The notes beneath the pieces were generated by a model. The model was not told the DNA's origin. It saw nothing but the letters and a program-made list of their open reading frames with translations, and searched no databases. Position numbers and translations under genes: made by a program. A stretch of 64,000 nt of DNA from Rhizobium sp. FKL33 (lineage in GTDB: Bacteria; Pseudomonadota; Alphaproteobacteria; Rhizobiales; Rhizobiaceae), in assembly GCF_005222915.1 (NCBI RefSeq), contig NZ_STFX01000009.1, forward strand, positions 158,605-222,604, read 5' to 3'. The first letter of the stretch is position 1. Each line of letters begins with the position of its first letter. Below are positions 53,758 to 62,661 of this stretch, piece by piece.

Positions 53758-55089
53758 TCAGTTGAGCGACTGATGAATGGATTCGGCGGCGTCGCGACCC
53801 ATCGCGGCGGCCGATACGGTCAGGTCGTCGCCGCCCGCGGCGCAATCGCCGCCGGCCCAGACGCCTGCGATGGAGGTGCGACAGTGCTCGTCGATGGCGA
53901 TCTTGCCGCCGTCGAGCCGGATCGTCTCGACGCCCGCGACATCCAGCTTTTGGCCGATCGCGGTCAGCACCTGATCGCAGGCGATGGTCAGCTTGTGACC
54001 ATTGCCCTTGAGCTGGCCGTCCTCGATATGGGTGTATTCAAGCTCGATCGCCGAGACATGGCCGTCCTTGTGATGGATCTCCACCGGCTTCAGCCAATGG
54101 CGGATCAGCACGCCTTTCTGGGCGGCGAGATCCTGCTCGAATTCCGAGGCGTTCATGTTCTCCTTGCCGCGGCGATAGCAGATCGTCACCTCCTCCGCGC
54201 CGAGCAACTTGGACTGGATAGCGGCGTCGATCGCCGTCATGCCGCCGCCGATCACCACCACGCGGCGGCCGACTGGCACATCCGCCTTGCTGTCTGCGGA
54301 GCGGAGATGGGCGATGAATTCGACAGCGTCGATCACGCCGTTGATATGGTCGCCAGGCGCGCCGAGCGCGTTGACGCCGCCGAGGCCCATGCCGAGGAAG
54401 ACAGCGTCATGCTTCTGGCGCAGGTCTTCGAGCGAAAAGTCGCGGCCCAGCATCTGGCCGTCGAAAATGTCGATGCCGCCGATTCCGAGAATATAGTCGA
54501 CCTCGCGCTGGGCGAAATCGCCGGGCGCCTTATAGGCGGCGATGCCGTATTCGTTGAGGCCCCCGGCCTTGGGGCGGGCGTCATAGATGGTGACCGCGTG
54601 GCCCTTCATCGCCAGGCGATGGGCGCAGGCGAGGCCGGCAGGGCCGGCTCCGACGATGCCGATGGTTTTTCCGGTCGAAGGCGCGCGGGTGTAGAATTGC
54701 TTGTCCTGCTCCATGGCCGCGTCGGTGGCGTAGCGTTGGAGACGGCCGATTTCCACCGGCTTGCTTTCGGCGGTGTTGCGCACGCAGGCCTGCTCGCACA
54801 GCGTTTCGGTGGGACAGACGCGGGCGCACATGCCGCCGATGATGTTCTGGTCGAAGATCGTCTTGGCGGCGCCCAGCGCGTTCCCCGTCGAGATCTGCCG
54901 GATGAACAGCGGAATGTCGATCGAGGTGGGACAGGCCTTCATGCAGGGCGCGTCGTAGCAGAAATAACAGCGGTCCGAGGCGACCAGAGCCTCATGCCTG
55001 TCATAGGCGGGATGGAGATCGGAAAAGTTTTCCTCATAGCTTTTCGGGTCGAGCCGGCCGCTATGAAGGCCGGGCGCAAGATTGACCAT
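53758..55089 (-). CDS. preT: NAD-dependent dihydropyrimidine dehydrogenase subunit PreT
   Basis: A 443-residue electron-transfer subunit that passes NADH electrons to PreA. Cys-rich N-terminal Fe-S region: CYFCYDAPCMKACPTSIDIP (about 42-61) and CARVCPTETLCEQACVR. FAD fold IGIVGAGPAGLACAHRLA (about 144-161), NAD(P) fold VVVIGGGMTAIDAAIQSKLL. Operon preT-preA; a RutR-like box lies 52-67 bases upstream of its start. Confidence 0.96.
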   Translation of the reverse strand: MVNLAPGLHSGRLDPKSYEENFSDLHPAYDRHEALVASDRCYFCYDAPCMKACPTSIDIPLFIRQISTGNALGAAKTIFDQNIIGGMCARVCPTETLCEQACVRNTAESKPVEIGRLQRYATDAAMEQDKQFYTRAPSTGKTIGIVGAGPAGLACAHRLAMKGHAVTIYDARPKAGGLNEYGIAAYKAPGDFAQREVDYILGIGGIDIFDGQMLGRDFSLEDLRQKHDAVFLGMGLGGVNALGAPGDHINGVIDAVEFIAHLRSADSKADVPVGRRVVVIGGGMTAIDAAIQSKLLGAEEVTICYRRGKENMNASEFEQDLAAQKGVLIRHWLKPVEIHHKDGHVSAIELEYTHIEDGQLKGNGHKLTIACDQVLTAIGQKLDVAGVETIRLDGGKIAIDEHCRTSIAGVWAGGDCAAGGDDLTVSAAAMGRDAAESIHQSLN

Positions 55090-55140
55090 GGTTGCATTCC
55101 CCTTCTTGTTTATGGGGAAAGGCTAGCAAAGGCCGAAATT

Positions 55141-55156
55141 TTTATCAAACGGTAAA
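55141..55156. promoter_or_regulatory. RutR-like operator (preT)
   Basis: TTTATCAAACGGTAAA; its complement TTTACCGTTTGATAAA shares ACCGTTTGRTAAA with the box at 38747-38762 near hyuC/rutR. Its location 52 bases upstream of the preT start fits promoter control, suggesting that preTA and hyuC-hydA are one RutR regulon. Confidence 0.65.
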
Positions 55157-55339
55157 ATTTTTGCGACGCAATAATTCTTCAGTCTATCCTTGACGAAGAT
55201 CAAGAATTATTAGGGCGCAAGCGCTTAGCTGGCCGGACATCGGTCCGGATTTAAAGTTGATTGCAAATGTATAGTAATTTTTGAGCCGAATCATCTTGTG
55301 TTGCGGCGGCTTTTCTTCGCGTCTGCGAAGGTCGCGACA

Positions 55340-55359
55340 CCGGCCGGAGGTCCGGCCGG
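55340..55359 (-). terminator. GC-rich hairpin after pobR
   Basis: Perfect 8-base stem CCGGCCGG/CCGGCCGG with a four-base loop, seven bases beyond the pobR stop on the reverse strand. No T run follows, so termination strength is doubtful. Confidence 0.5.
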
Positions 55360-55366
55360 CGCGATT

Positions 55367-56272
55367 TCATTCCGCCGCGAGACTGTGGTTCTGCTGGCGC
55401 GCCCGCTCCTGTTCGCGGAACTGGCGCGGCGTTTCTCCCGTCTCCCGCGCGAAGAAACGGGTGAAATAGGCTGGGTCGGCAAAGCCCAGCGCATAGGCGA
55501 TTTCCTGCGCGGTCATGATCGTGAACACAAGGTCGCGCTTGGCCTGCGACACGATCTTTTCCGACAGGAGATCGTTCATGGTCTTGCCGGTCTGCGCCTT
55601 GGTGATGCGGTTGAGATGCGTCACCGAGATGCCGAGTTCGCGGGCGTAGAACTCCACCGGCAGATGTTCGCGGAAATGGCCGGCGATCAACTCGTTCAAC
55701 CGGGAGATCCTGAGGCCATCGCGATCGGATGCGCCGTCGCGGCTTTCCGCCTCCATCGCCATATCGGAGGCGAGCGCCAGGACGATGCCGAGATAGGCTT
55801 CAACCAGGCCGAAACGCGGTCCGAAACTGGCGTTGATCTCCTGCTCCAGTCTTCCGAGGGTTTCGGTTAGATAGGCCGCGTCGGGATGGGCGGGATCGAG
55901 TTTCAGCAATCGCGGTTCGCGGATGAAGGCGGCGATGCGCGACGGATGGCCCGCCTGCAGCGGCAGCCGTCGCGTGATCGCCGTCAGCACCTGGCCGTCG
56001 ACGTCCTGCGAGAACCGAAAGCCGTGACTAACCTTCTCCGGCACGAAGACGAGACAGCCCGGCGTGAGCCGATGCAGCGCCTTGCCGATCAGCGCATCGC
56101 CCGCCCCGGCGCGAATGTGCAAGATCTGGAAAAGAAAGTCGTGCTTGTGTTCCTTGATTTCCCATTTGTAGCGGCTGCTGCGCTCGGTGATGGATTCAGC
56201 GTGAATCCAGAAATCGGGCAAAGCTTCGCTGGCCTCTCCATAGAGGCCGTATGTGGGTACCGTCTGTTTCAT
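55367..56272 (-). CDS. pobR: AraC-family regulator of p-hydroxybenzoate hydroxylase (PobR)
   Basis: A 301-residue activator, divergent from pobA. The N-terminal domain has the cupin-like HKHDFLFQILHIRAGAGD; the C-terminal AraC helix-turn-helix is ARELGISVTHLNRITKAQTG and IAYALGFADPAYFTRFFARETGETP. It begins with VPTYGLYGEA, as do rhizobial PobR proteins of the AraC type. In Rhizobium and Agrobacterium PobR induces pobA in response to 4-hydroxybenzoate. Confidence 0.9.
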   Translation of the reverse strand: MKQTVPTYGLYGEASEALPDFWIHAESITERSSRYKWEIKEHKHDFLFQILHIRAGAGDALIGKALHRLTPGCLVFVPEKVSHGFRFSQDVDGQVLTAITRRLPLQAGHPSRIAAFIREPRLLKLDPAHPDAAYLTETLGRLEQEINASFGPRFGLVEAYLGIVLALASDMAMEAESRDGASDRDGLRISRLNELIAGHFREHLPVEFYARELGISVTHLNRITKAQTGKTMNDLLSEKIVSQAKRDLVFTIMTAQEIAYALGFADPAYFTRFFARETGETPRQFREQERARQQNHSLAAE

Positions 56273-56330
56273 GCCTCCTCCTGGCGTCCGATCCGAGCCT
56301 CTCCTCCAAGCTCATGTTCGGAATGTGCAA

Positions 56331-56344
56331 TTCCATGCATGGAA
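56331..56344. promoter_or_regulatory. Palindrome in the pobR-pobA gap
   Basis: Perfect 14-base palindrome TTCCATGCATGGAA, flanked by TGCA on both sides. It lies between the divergent promoters, about 90 bases before pobA, and is a candidate PobR or other regulator site. Confidence 0.5.
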
Positions 56345-56364
56345 ACTGCATTCAAAGAGTGTGA

Positions 56365-57603
<1,239 letters not shown>

Positions 57604-57635
57604 TCCCTTCGTCGCGTGTCTCCCAAGCGCTGCGC

Positions 57636-57662
57636 CCCCGGCCGTGAATGGCCGGGGTTTTT
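57636..57662 (+). terminator. Terminator of pobA
   Basis: Perfect CCCCGGCC/GGCCGGGG stem, six-base loop, followed by TTTTT. Confidence 0.92.
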
Positions 57663-57700
57663 CATGTCCTGGCGAAGCCGAAACGCCGTCGCGATTAACA

Positions 57701-57715
57701 TGACAAAAATCATCA
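57701..57715. promoter_or_regulatory. Iron-responsive operator (IRO box, RirA-type)
   Basis: TGA-N9-TCA exactly, embedded in a larger near-symmetric repeat (ATTAACATGA...TCATGTTTAAT, 57694-57723) in an AT-rich promoter region. TGA-N9-TCA is the published IRO consensus bound by RirA under iron sufficiency in rhizobia. It stands ~85 bases upstream of a four-gene unit that includes a heme-degrading monooxygenase. Confidence 0.6.
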
Positions 57716-57797
57716 TGTTTAATCTTTACTTTGAAACTCATGTTATGTATCCCTTGCTTCGAAGCGGCGGGCGCCGCGGCAGCACGATGAGGGATCC

Positions 57798-58199
57798 ATG
57801 GCGAAGAAGAATGGCAAGGCGAAGGGCGGTCAGGCGTCTGCTCGCGAGCGGGTCGAGGCCGGCGGCGAGGGCAGGACAGGTCTCAAGGGCCGCTCCATTC
57901 TCTATGTCGGCGGACGCGATTGCCAGGTGGCCCATCTTCGTCAGATCGCCGAGAATTTCGGCGCCGAACTCATTCATCATGACGGCGGCCTGCGGGAAGC
58001 CGTCTCCCGCATCGACACCGTGCTGCCCTCCGTCGAATGCGTCTTCTGCCCGATCGACTGTATCAGCCACGACGCCTGCCTGCGCGTGAAGACCGGCTGC
58101 AAGAAGACCGGCACGTCCTTCGTGCCGCTTCGAAACGGCTCCAAGTCGAGTTTCGAACGCGCGCTGCAGGAGATGCACGAAAGGACCGCGCGGGCGTGA
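57798..58199 (+). CDS. DUF2325-domain protein, Cys-rich
   Basis: A 133-residue protein. After a Lys/Gly-rich N-terminus the DUF2325 core reads ILYVGGRDCQVAHLRQIAE, LIHHDGG, then a cysteine cluster ECVFCPIDCISHDACLRV plus TGC (spacing CxxCx3Cx5Cx6C, about residues 80-99). FVPLRNGSKSSF closes the domain. The cysteine set could bind iron, zinc or an Fe-S cluster. First gene of a tightly packed operon with an iron box upstream. Molecular role not known. Confidence 0.88.
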   Translation: MAKKNGKAKGGQASARERVEAGGEGRTGLKGRSILYVGGRDCQVAHLRQIAENFGAELIHHDGGLREAVSRIDTVLPSVECVFCPIDCISHDACLRVKTGCKKTGTSFVPLRNGSKSSFERALQEMHERTARA

Positions 58200-58447
58200 A
58201 CGACAAAGACCCATTCCTGATGATCGGGCTGCACAAACTGGCGGCCGAACGCGGCGACGGTTTCGCCCCGGAACTCCTGCAACTGCTTCTCGAACGCGGC
58301 CGCCGCGACCTCCAGGCCGCCCGCCCCATGGACCTTGATGTCGCAGGCGATCCGATGCAGCATGGATCGGACGCAAAAGCGCCGGCGGGCGGCAACGACA
58401 ATGTCGTCGCCTTTCCCGTTCGCGCAAAACGAAATCCGGGGAGATGA
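58196..58447 (+). CDS. Small hypothetical protein of the iron-boxed operon
   Basis: An 83-residue frame that starts with GTG overlapping the DUF2325 stop (GTGA) and ends overlapping the next gene (ATGA). It opens VNDKDPFLMIGLHKLAAERG, has a helix PELLQLLLERGRRDLQAA and ends VVAFPVRAKRNPGR. No family recognised. The four-base overlaps at both ends are good evidence of a real co-translated gene. Confidence 0.7.
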   Translation: MNDKDPFLMIGLHKLAAERGDGFAPELLQLLLERGRRDLQAARPMDLDVAGDPMQHGSDAKAPAGGNDNVVAFPVRAKRNPGR

Positions 58448-58770
58448 CCATGACCGGCTATATCGCGATGAACCGTTTCAAAGTGGCGCTCGGCCAGGAG
58501 CGTGAATTCGAAGACGTTTGGAAAAACCGCGATTCCAGCCTAAGCGCCGTTCCCGGCTTCGTCGAATTCCGCCTGCTGCGCGGCAAGAGCTTTGCCGAGG
58601 AAGGCTATACGCTGTTCTCCTCGCATACGCTCTGGGCGTCGGAGGAGGATTTTCTCAACTGGACCAAGTCCGAGAATTTCCGCCAGGCGCATAAGAATGC
58701 CGGCGACCATCGCTCCCTCTATGTCGGTCCGCCGCAATTCGAGGGCTTCCGCGTGGTCGAGGGCGCCTGA
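58444..58770 (+). CDS. Heme-degrading monooxygenase (HmuQ/IsdG family)
   Basis: A 108-residue ferredoxin-like ABM-domain protein. The opening YIAMNRFKVALGQEREFEDVW and PGFVEFRLLRG are typical of HmuQ/HmuD-like rhizobial proteins. Residues matching the IsdG catalytic Asn-Trp-His are Asn10, Trp73 and His83. It would open heme to release iron. The upstream iron box and operon context support this over a polyketide monooxygenase. Confidence 0.85.
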   Translation: MTMTGYIAMNRFKVALGQEREFEDVWKNRDSSLSAVPGFVEFRLLRGKSFAEEGYTLFSSHTLWASEEDFLNWTKSENFRQAHKNAGDHRSLYVGPPQFEGFRVVEGA

Positions 58771-59150
58771 TGCCCGAGGTGATCGAGGACGCCGACGCCA
58801 TCGAGGTTCTGCCGGTCCTGCCGTCGCTGTCGATTGCCGAAAGTCGCGATTTTTACCGCGAAAAGCTCGGCTTCAATGAGATCGTCTATGAGGCGTACGA
58901 CTATCTGATCGTGCGGCGCGTGTTCGCCGGACGGCGGATGGAGCTGCATTTCTGGCTGACCGATGACCCGCGCCTGCCGGAAAATAGTTCCGTCTATTTG
59001 CGTGGCGGCGGCATAGACCGGCTGCATGCCGAGTTCTCGACCCGCGCCTTGCCGGATCTGTCGCCGCTCGAAATCCGACCCTGGGGCATGCAGGAATTTT
59101 ACGTGCGCGATCCGCACGGCAATCTCCTGCGTTTTGGGCGGGTGGTTTAG
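58770..59150 (+). CDS. VOC-family protein (bleomycin-resistance/glyoxalase fold)
   Basis: A 126-residue protein with two beta-alpha-beta units: VLPSLSIAESRDFYREKLGF, then ELHFWLTDDPRLPENSSVYL, and PWGMQEFYVRDPHGNLLRFGR. It fits bleomycin-type drug-binding proteins, which sequester rather than break the drug. It overlaps the monooxygenase stop by one base (TGATG), last of the operon. Confidence 0.85.
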   Translation: MPEVIEDADAIEVLPVLPSLSIAESRDFYREKLGFNEIVYEAYDYLIVRRVFAGRRMELHFWLTDDPRLPENSSVYLRGGGIDRLHAEFSTRALPDLSPLEIRPWGMQEFYVRDPHGNLLRFGRVV

Positions 59151-59231
59151 GTAGGTTTGCGGGAAGGCCGGGAATCCCATGCTATCGAGGGCTCTCGCTT
59201 CCCATATTTCGTGCATTCATGCTGGAAATGG

Positions 59232-60125
59232 CTATTTGCCAGTTGCAAACGTCGAGAAATCGAAGGCATTCACCCAGGCTCTGAAGGCTGTTTGCGCCAT
59301 TGACTGGTTCTTGAGGTTTGGGAAGAGCAACGTCATTTCATATGGAGCGATTTCCCAATCGGGTAGCAATTCTACGAGGCGGTGGACCGCAATGGACGGC
59401 TGGCACACATAGGCAGGGAGAAGCGCGACCCCGGCGCCCGCGATGGAGGATTGCAGCAGGAACCCCATAGAATCCGAGGTTGAAGCTGCCGGCGGCCGCA
59501 AAACGATCGGTGTTTCATCCGACGAAAACTCCCATTCGAGCTGTGCATCGTGCAGCAAGCAGCGATGATGCAGGAGGTCGATCGGTCTCTTGATCGGTTC
59601 AGTCGCTTCCAGATATGACGGCGACGCCACAAGAACGCGTTTGATCGACGACACTTTGCGGGTGATCAAATCTTGTCCCGTCACGGCGCCGACACGAAAT
59701 GCGAAGTCGATGCGCTCGCGAATGATGTCGAGATGCCGGTTTGTCGCGATCAATTCTACCGCGATCCGAGGGAACCTTTGTGTAAAGCCATGCAGGAAAG
59801 CTGGCATGAAATAGCTGGCAGTCACTTCAGGACATGTGATTTTCAACGTCCCCACGGGCTGCCTTTTCAGATTGGTCATCGCAATGTGCGCGGCGAAAAC
59901 TTCGGTGCGAACACGGCGGCAGTATTCGAGATAAATCTGACCGCTGCTCGTGAGGCTGACATGCCGGGTGGAGCGATTGAGAAGGCGCAGCCCCAATCGA
60001 TCCTCAAGCTGGGCTATACGCTGGCTGATTGTCGATTTCGGCATCCCAACTCGCATTCCAGCCATGGTGAAGCTGCCGGTTTCTGCGACTTCGGCTAGAA
60101 GGATCATATCGTCTACACTGTCCAA
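59232..60125 (-). CDS. LysR-family regulator of the Rieske oxygenase
   Basis: A 297-residue regulator. The N-terminal winged helix is MILLAEVAETGSFTMAGMRV then PKSTISQRIAQLEDRLGLRLL; the remainder is the LysR effector domain (VGTLKITCPEVTASYFMPAF). It faces the Rieske oxygenase gene with a 140-base gap holding a TGTC-N10-GACA dyad, the standard layout for a divergently acting activator. Confidence 0.92.
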   Translation of the reverse strand: MDSVDDMILLAEVAETGSFTMAGMRVGMPKSTISQRIAQLEDRLGLRLLNRSTRHVSLTSSGQIYLEYCRRVRTEVFAAHIAMTNLKRQPVGTLKITCPEVTASYFMPAFLHGFTQRFPRIAVELIATNRHLDIIRERIDFAFRVGAVTGQDLITRKVSSIKRVLVASPSYLEATEPIKRPIDLLHHRCLLHDAQLEWEFSSDETPIVLRPPAASTSDSMGFLLQSSIAGAGVALLPAYVCQPSIAVHRLVELLPDWEIAPYEMTLLFPNLKNQSMAQTAFRAWVNAFDFSTFATGK

Positions 60126-60157
60126 ACCTCTTCTCCCATCACGCCACGCCGATGCTC

Positions 60158-60179
60158 ATTGTCCGATATTGCAGACAAT
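60158..60179. promoter_or_regulatory. LysR-type binding site
   Basis: ATTGTC, ten-base spacer, GACAAT: a perfect 6-base dyad with the T-N11-A form of LysR operators, located between the divergent LysR and Rieske oxygenase genes. Confidence 0.75.
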
Positions 60180-60265
60180 TTATCCAGATAATATCAATTG
60201 TTAGGACGAACTCGGCCTTTTACCCTCGATCCATCAAACACGCTGTGAACAGTCGAGGTGCGAGA

Positions 60266-61396
60266 ATGAAGATAGAGATTCCTTTTCCTCATCAGGAAGT
60301 CGCCCAAACAAGGACGCTGCCTGGCAGCTTCTACGCTGATCCTGAAGTTTTCGAGGCAGAGAAGCAGGACATCTTCCTCAAGAGCTGGCACTATGCCTGT
60401 CCCATATCGGCTCTGGCGGACAATGGGGCCTACGTCACAATACAGATTCTCAATCAACAGGTCTTTCTTGTCCGGGATCAGAACGATGAGATTCGTGGCT
60501 TCTTTAACGTCTGCCCCCATCGCGGCCATCAGCTTCTGGAAGGCTCAGGGCAAAAAAGGGTCATTACCTGCCCCTATCACGCCTGGAGCTACGATCTAAC
60601 CGGCCGATTGGTTGCGGCGCGCGAGGGGGGGAAGTCAAGGACTCTCGTCGGGTCGGGCATCTGCCTCAAGTCGGTCCAGGTCGGTACGCTGGCAAGCTTC
60701 GTATTCGTCAATCTCGATGCCACCGCCGAGCCATTTGCGGATTACACGGCCGAGTTGGCGCGAAGCATCAACAACGTGATCCCCGATCTGACAGACTACA
60801 AGGTTCGCGAAAGCGTTGGCTATTTTGGAGGCGACTACGACTGCAACTGGAAGATTGCAATCGACAATTATCTAGAATGCTACCATTGCGAGACCGCGCA
60901 TAAAAGCTTTTGCGACATGATGGACGTGAAGAACTCGACCTTCAGCCTTCACGACAACTTTATCTATCAGTTCGTGCCCTCGGGCGGAAAGGAAACGAAC
61001 GCGGCCTACTCGATCAATCTCAAGGAGGATGCATTGGATGGCCACTTCTGGTTCCTCTTCCCCAACATCATATTTTCGATCTTCCCTGGCACGAAAAATT
61101 TCTCGGTCTCCTGGGTCGATCCCGTTTCTGCCGTTAGCTCCTTGCGGAAATTCGTAACCATGACCCCGGATGGCATTTCCAAGGAGCGTGAAGCGGCCCG
61201 ATCCAGATGGGGCCTTGAAGTTCTGAATGAGGAAGACCGGCAGCTCTGCCGGAGCGTGCAAAAGGGTATGGTTCAGCGCGGTTTCGACATGGGCTATTAT
61301 TTGGTCGATCCGCGCGGCAATCTGAGCGAGGATACGGTTCGCCATTTCCACCGAATATATTTGAAGTGGATGTTCCCCGTTGTGTCTAAAGTCTGA
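60266..61396 (+). CDS. Rieske non-heme iron oxygenase, alpha subunit (quaternary-amine type)
   Basis: A 376-residue ring-hydroxylase-type oxygenase. Rieske cluster: CPHRGH (Cys83, His85) and CPYHAW (Cys102, His105). Catalytic iron ligands lie in DNYLECYHCETAH with His207 and His212. The bridging residue is Glu204, where aromatic dioxygenases have Asp; Glu is seen in carnitine oxygenase CntA and relatives such as stachydrine and glycine-betaine demethylases. It may therefore demethylate or cleave a quaternary amine. No reductase gene adjoins it. Start ATG 60266 after GAGGTG. Confidence 0.9.
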   Translation: MKIEIPFPHQEVAQTRTLPGSFYADPEVFEAEKQDIFLKSWHYACPISALADNGAYVTIQILNQQVFLVRDQNDEIRGFFNVCPHRGHQLLEGSGQKRVITCPYHAWSYDLTGRLVAAREGGKSRTLVGSGICLKSVQVGTLASFVFVNLDATAEPFADYTAELARSINNVIPDLTDYKVRESVGYFGGDYDCNWKIAIDNYLECYHCETAHKSFCDMMDVKNSTFSLHDNFIYQFVPSGGKETNAAYSINLKEDALDGHFWFLFPNIIFSIFPGTKNFSVSWVDPVSAVSSLRKFVTMTPDGISKEREAARSRWGLEVLNEEDRQLCRSVQKGMVQRGFDMGYYLVDPRGNLSEDTVRHFHRIYLKWMFPVVSKV

Positions 61397-61408
61397 CGGG
61401 AGGGCAGT

Positions 61409-62320
61409 ATGTCGATCACTCAACCGGTTCCCAAAGTGGACAGGGTGGGCATCGCCGTTGCGGCGATGGTCTTCACCGACCTGACGCTTTCCATCGCAGA
61501 TGCGATTATCAAGATGTCGATCTCGAACATGCCGCTGTCGCAGTTCATTTTCCTGCGCTCTTGCGTCACGCTGCCCTTGCTGATCCTGATACTGAAATGG
61601 CGTTTTCCAAAGATCTTGTTGCGCCCGGCCTATCCTGGTTGGGCCATTCTACGAAGCTGTCTGCTTCTGTGCAGCCTGCTGCTCTACTATGCCTCATTGC
61701 CGCATCTCGACTTTTCCATGGCGGCAGCGATCTACTACACCATCCCCTTGTTCATCACTCTTTTCGCCGCTGTCTGGATCAAGGAGCCCGTGGGCCTGAA
61801 GGGGTGGATTGGCGTGGCCTTTGGCTTCATCGGCGTGCTGCTCATGCTGAAGCCGGACGCTGGAGATGTTAACGTCTACGCCCTCATGCCGCTGGCCGCC
61901 GCGATCTTATACGCTTTGGGGATGGTGCTGACCCGCACCAAAAGCCGCGGCGAAAACCCTTTTGTTCTGGCGCTGACTTTCAACCTGATCGCGATCATGC
62001 TCGGAGGCGCTGCAAGCCTTGCGACCATGATTGCAGGAAGCGGGGGCGACCCAAGCCTGTTCATGGGTGACTGGATTGCGATAGGGATAACCCAATGGGG
62101 GATGATCGTGCTTTTGAGCCTGACGATGCTGATCGGCAGCGTCGGCACCGCCATCGCCTACCAGTTGGGGCCGTCATCGGTCATCTCAACCTGGGACTTT
62201 TCCTATCTCGCTTTCGCCGTCATGTGGGGCGTCGTGCTGTTCTCGGAGCGGCTGGACATAGCCTCGGTACTCGGGATTGCGCTCATTGCGCTTGCTGGGG
62301 TCATCGTCGTGCGGCGTTGA
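61409..62320 (+). CDS. EamA/DMT-family transporter next to the Rieske oxygenase
   Basis: A 303-residue membrane protein with ten helices in two EamA repeats (VAAMVFTDLTLSIADAIIKM; VYALMPLAAAILYALGMVLT). It starts 12 bases after the oxygenase stop, so the two are co-expressed; it may import the substrate or export a product. The sequence FLRSCVTLPLLILIL and LYYASLPHLDFSMAAAIYY fits RhaT/SAM-type DMT proteins. Confidence 0.88.
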   Translation: MSITQPVPKVDRVGIAVAAMVFTDLTLSIADAIIKMSISNMPLSQFIFLRSCVTLPLLILILKWRFPKILLRPAYPGWAILRSCLLLCSLLLYYASLPHLDFSMAAAIYYTIPLFITLFAAVWIKEPVGLKGWIGVAFGFIGVLLMLKPDAGDVNVYALMPLAAAILYALGMVLTRTKSRGENPFVLALTFNLIAIMLGGAASLATMIAGSGGDPSLFMGDWIAIGITQWGMIVLLSLTMLIGSVGTAIAYQLGPSSVISTWDFSYLAFAVMWGVVLFSERLDIASVLGIALIALAGVIVVRR

Positions 62321-62354
62321 CGACGCTTCTTGCGAGGGATTTGAAACGGCTGAC

Positions 62355-62485
62355 CTATTCGAAGCCGAAGACATGCTTCCCGAAGTTTCAGAGTTTGCCC
62401 TCTGGGCCGACATGGCGGTAGAGAGTGCGCGCTCGATTCCAAGATCCTTGCAAAGCTTGCAACGGGATATTTCGCGCCGCGCCAT
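62355..62485 (-). pseudogene. Decayed C-terminus of a resolvase/invertase-family recombinase
   Basis: On the reverse strand one frame reads ISRCKLCKDLGIERA, then a frameshift near 62432 leads to RTLYRHVGPEGKL, an in-frame TGA (62388-62390) where an Arg codon is expected, and NFGKHVFGFE to a stop at 62355. Joined, this gives the typical helix-turn-helix end of serine recombinases of the LYRYVGP-x-G-x-LR-x-x-GKxVL type. The catalytic domain is not recognisable upstream. It is a footprint of a lost mobile element beside the Rieske oxygenase cluster. Confidence 0.6.
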
Positions 62486-62661
62486 GGATGCTTGCGCGAG
62501 ACGCTACTCAGCTTGATGAGAGCGAATATTCGCCCGCCTTTTGTCCGCAAGCTCTGGCGAATTCCCGGAAAACACCGGTTCACCGGAAATGCGCAGCTTT
62601 TTGATTTGTCGGAATGTCCAACGCCGAAGCGCTGCCACTTCGATTGGAAATGCTCCGGTGT

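Noticed and set aside
62277-62516. 79-codon forward frame after the DMT transporter
   Set aside because: No ribosome-binding site or protein-like pattern; the reverse strand explains the region better as a recombinase remnant.
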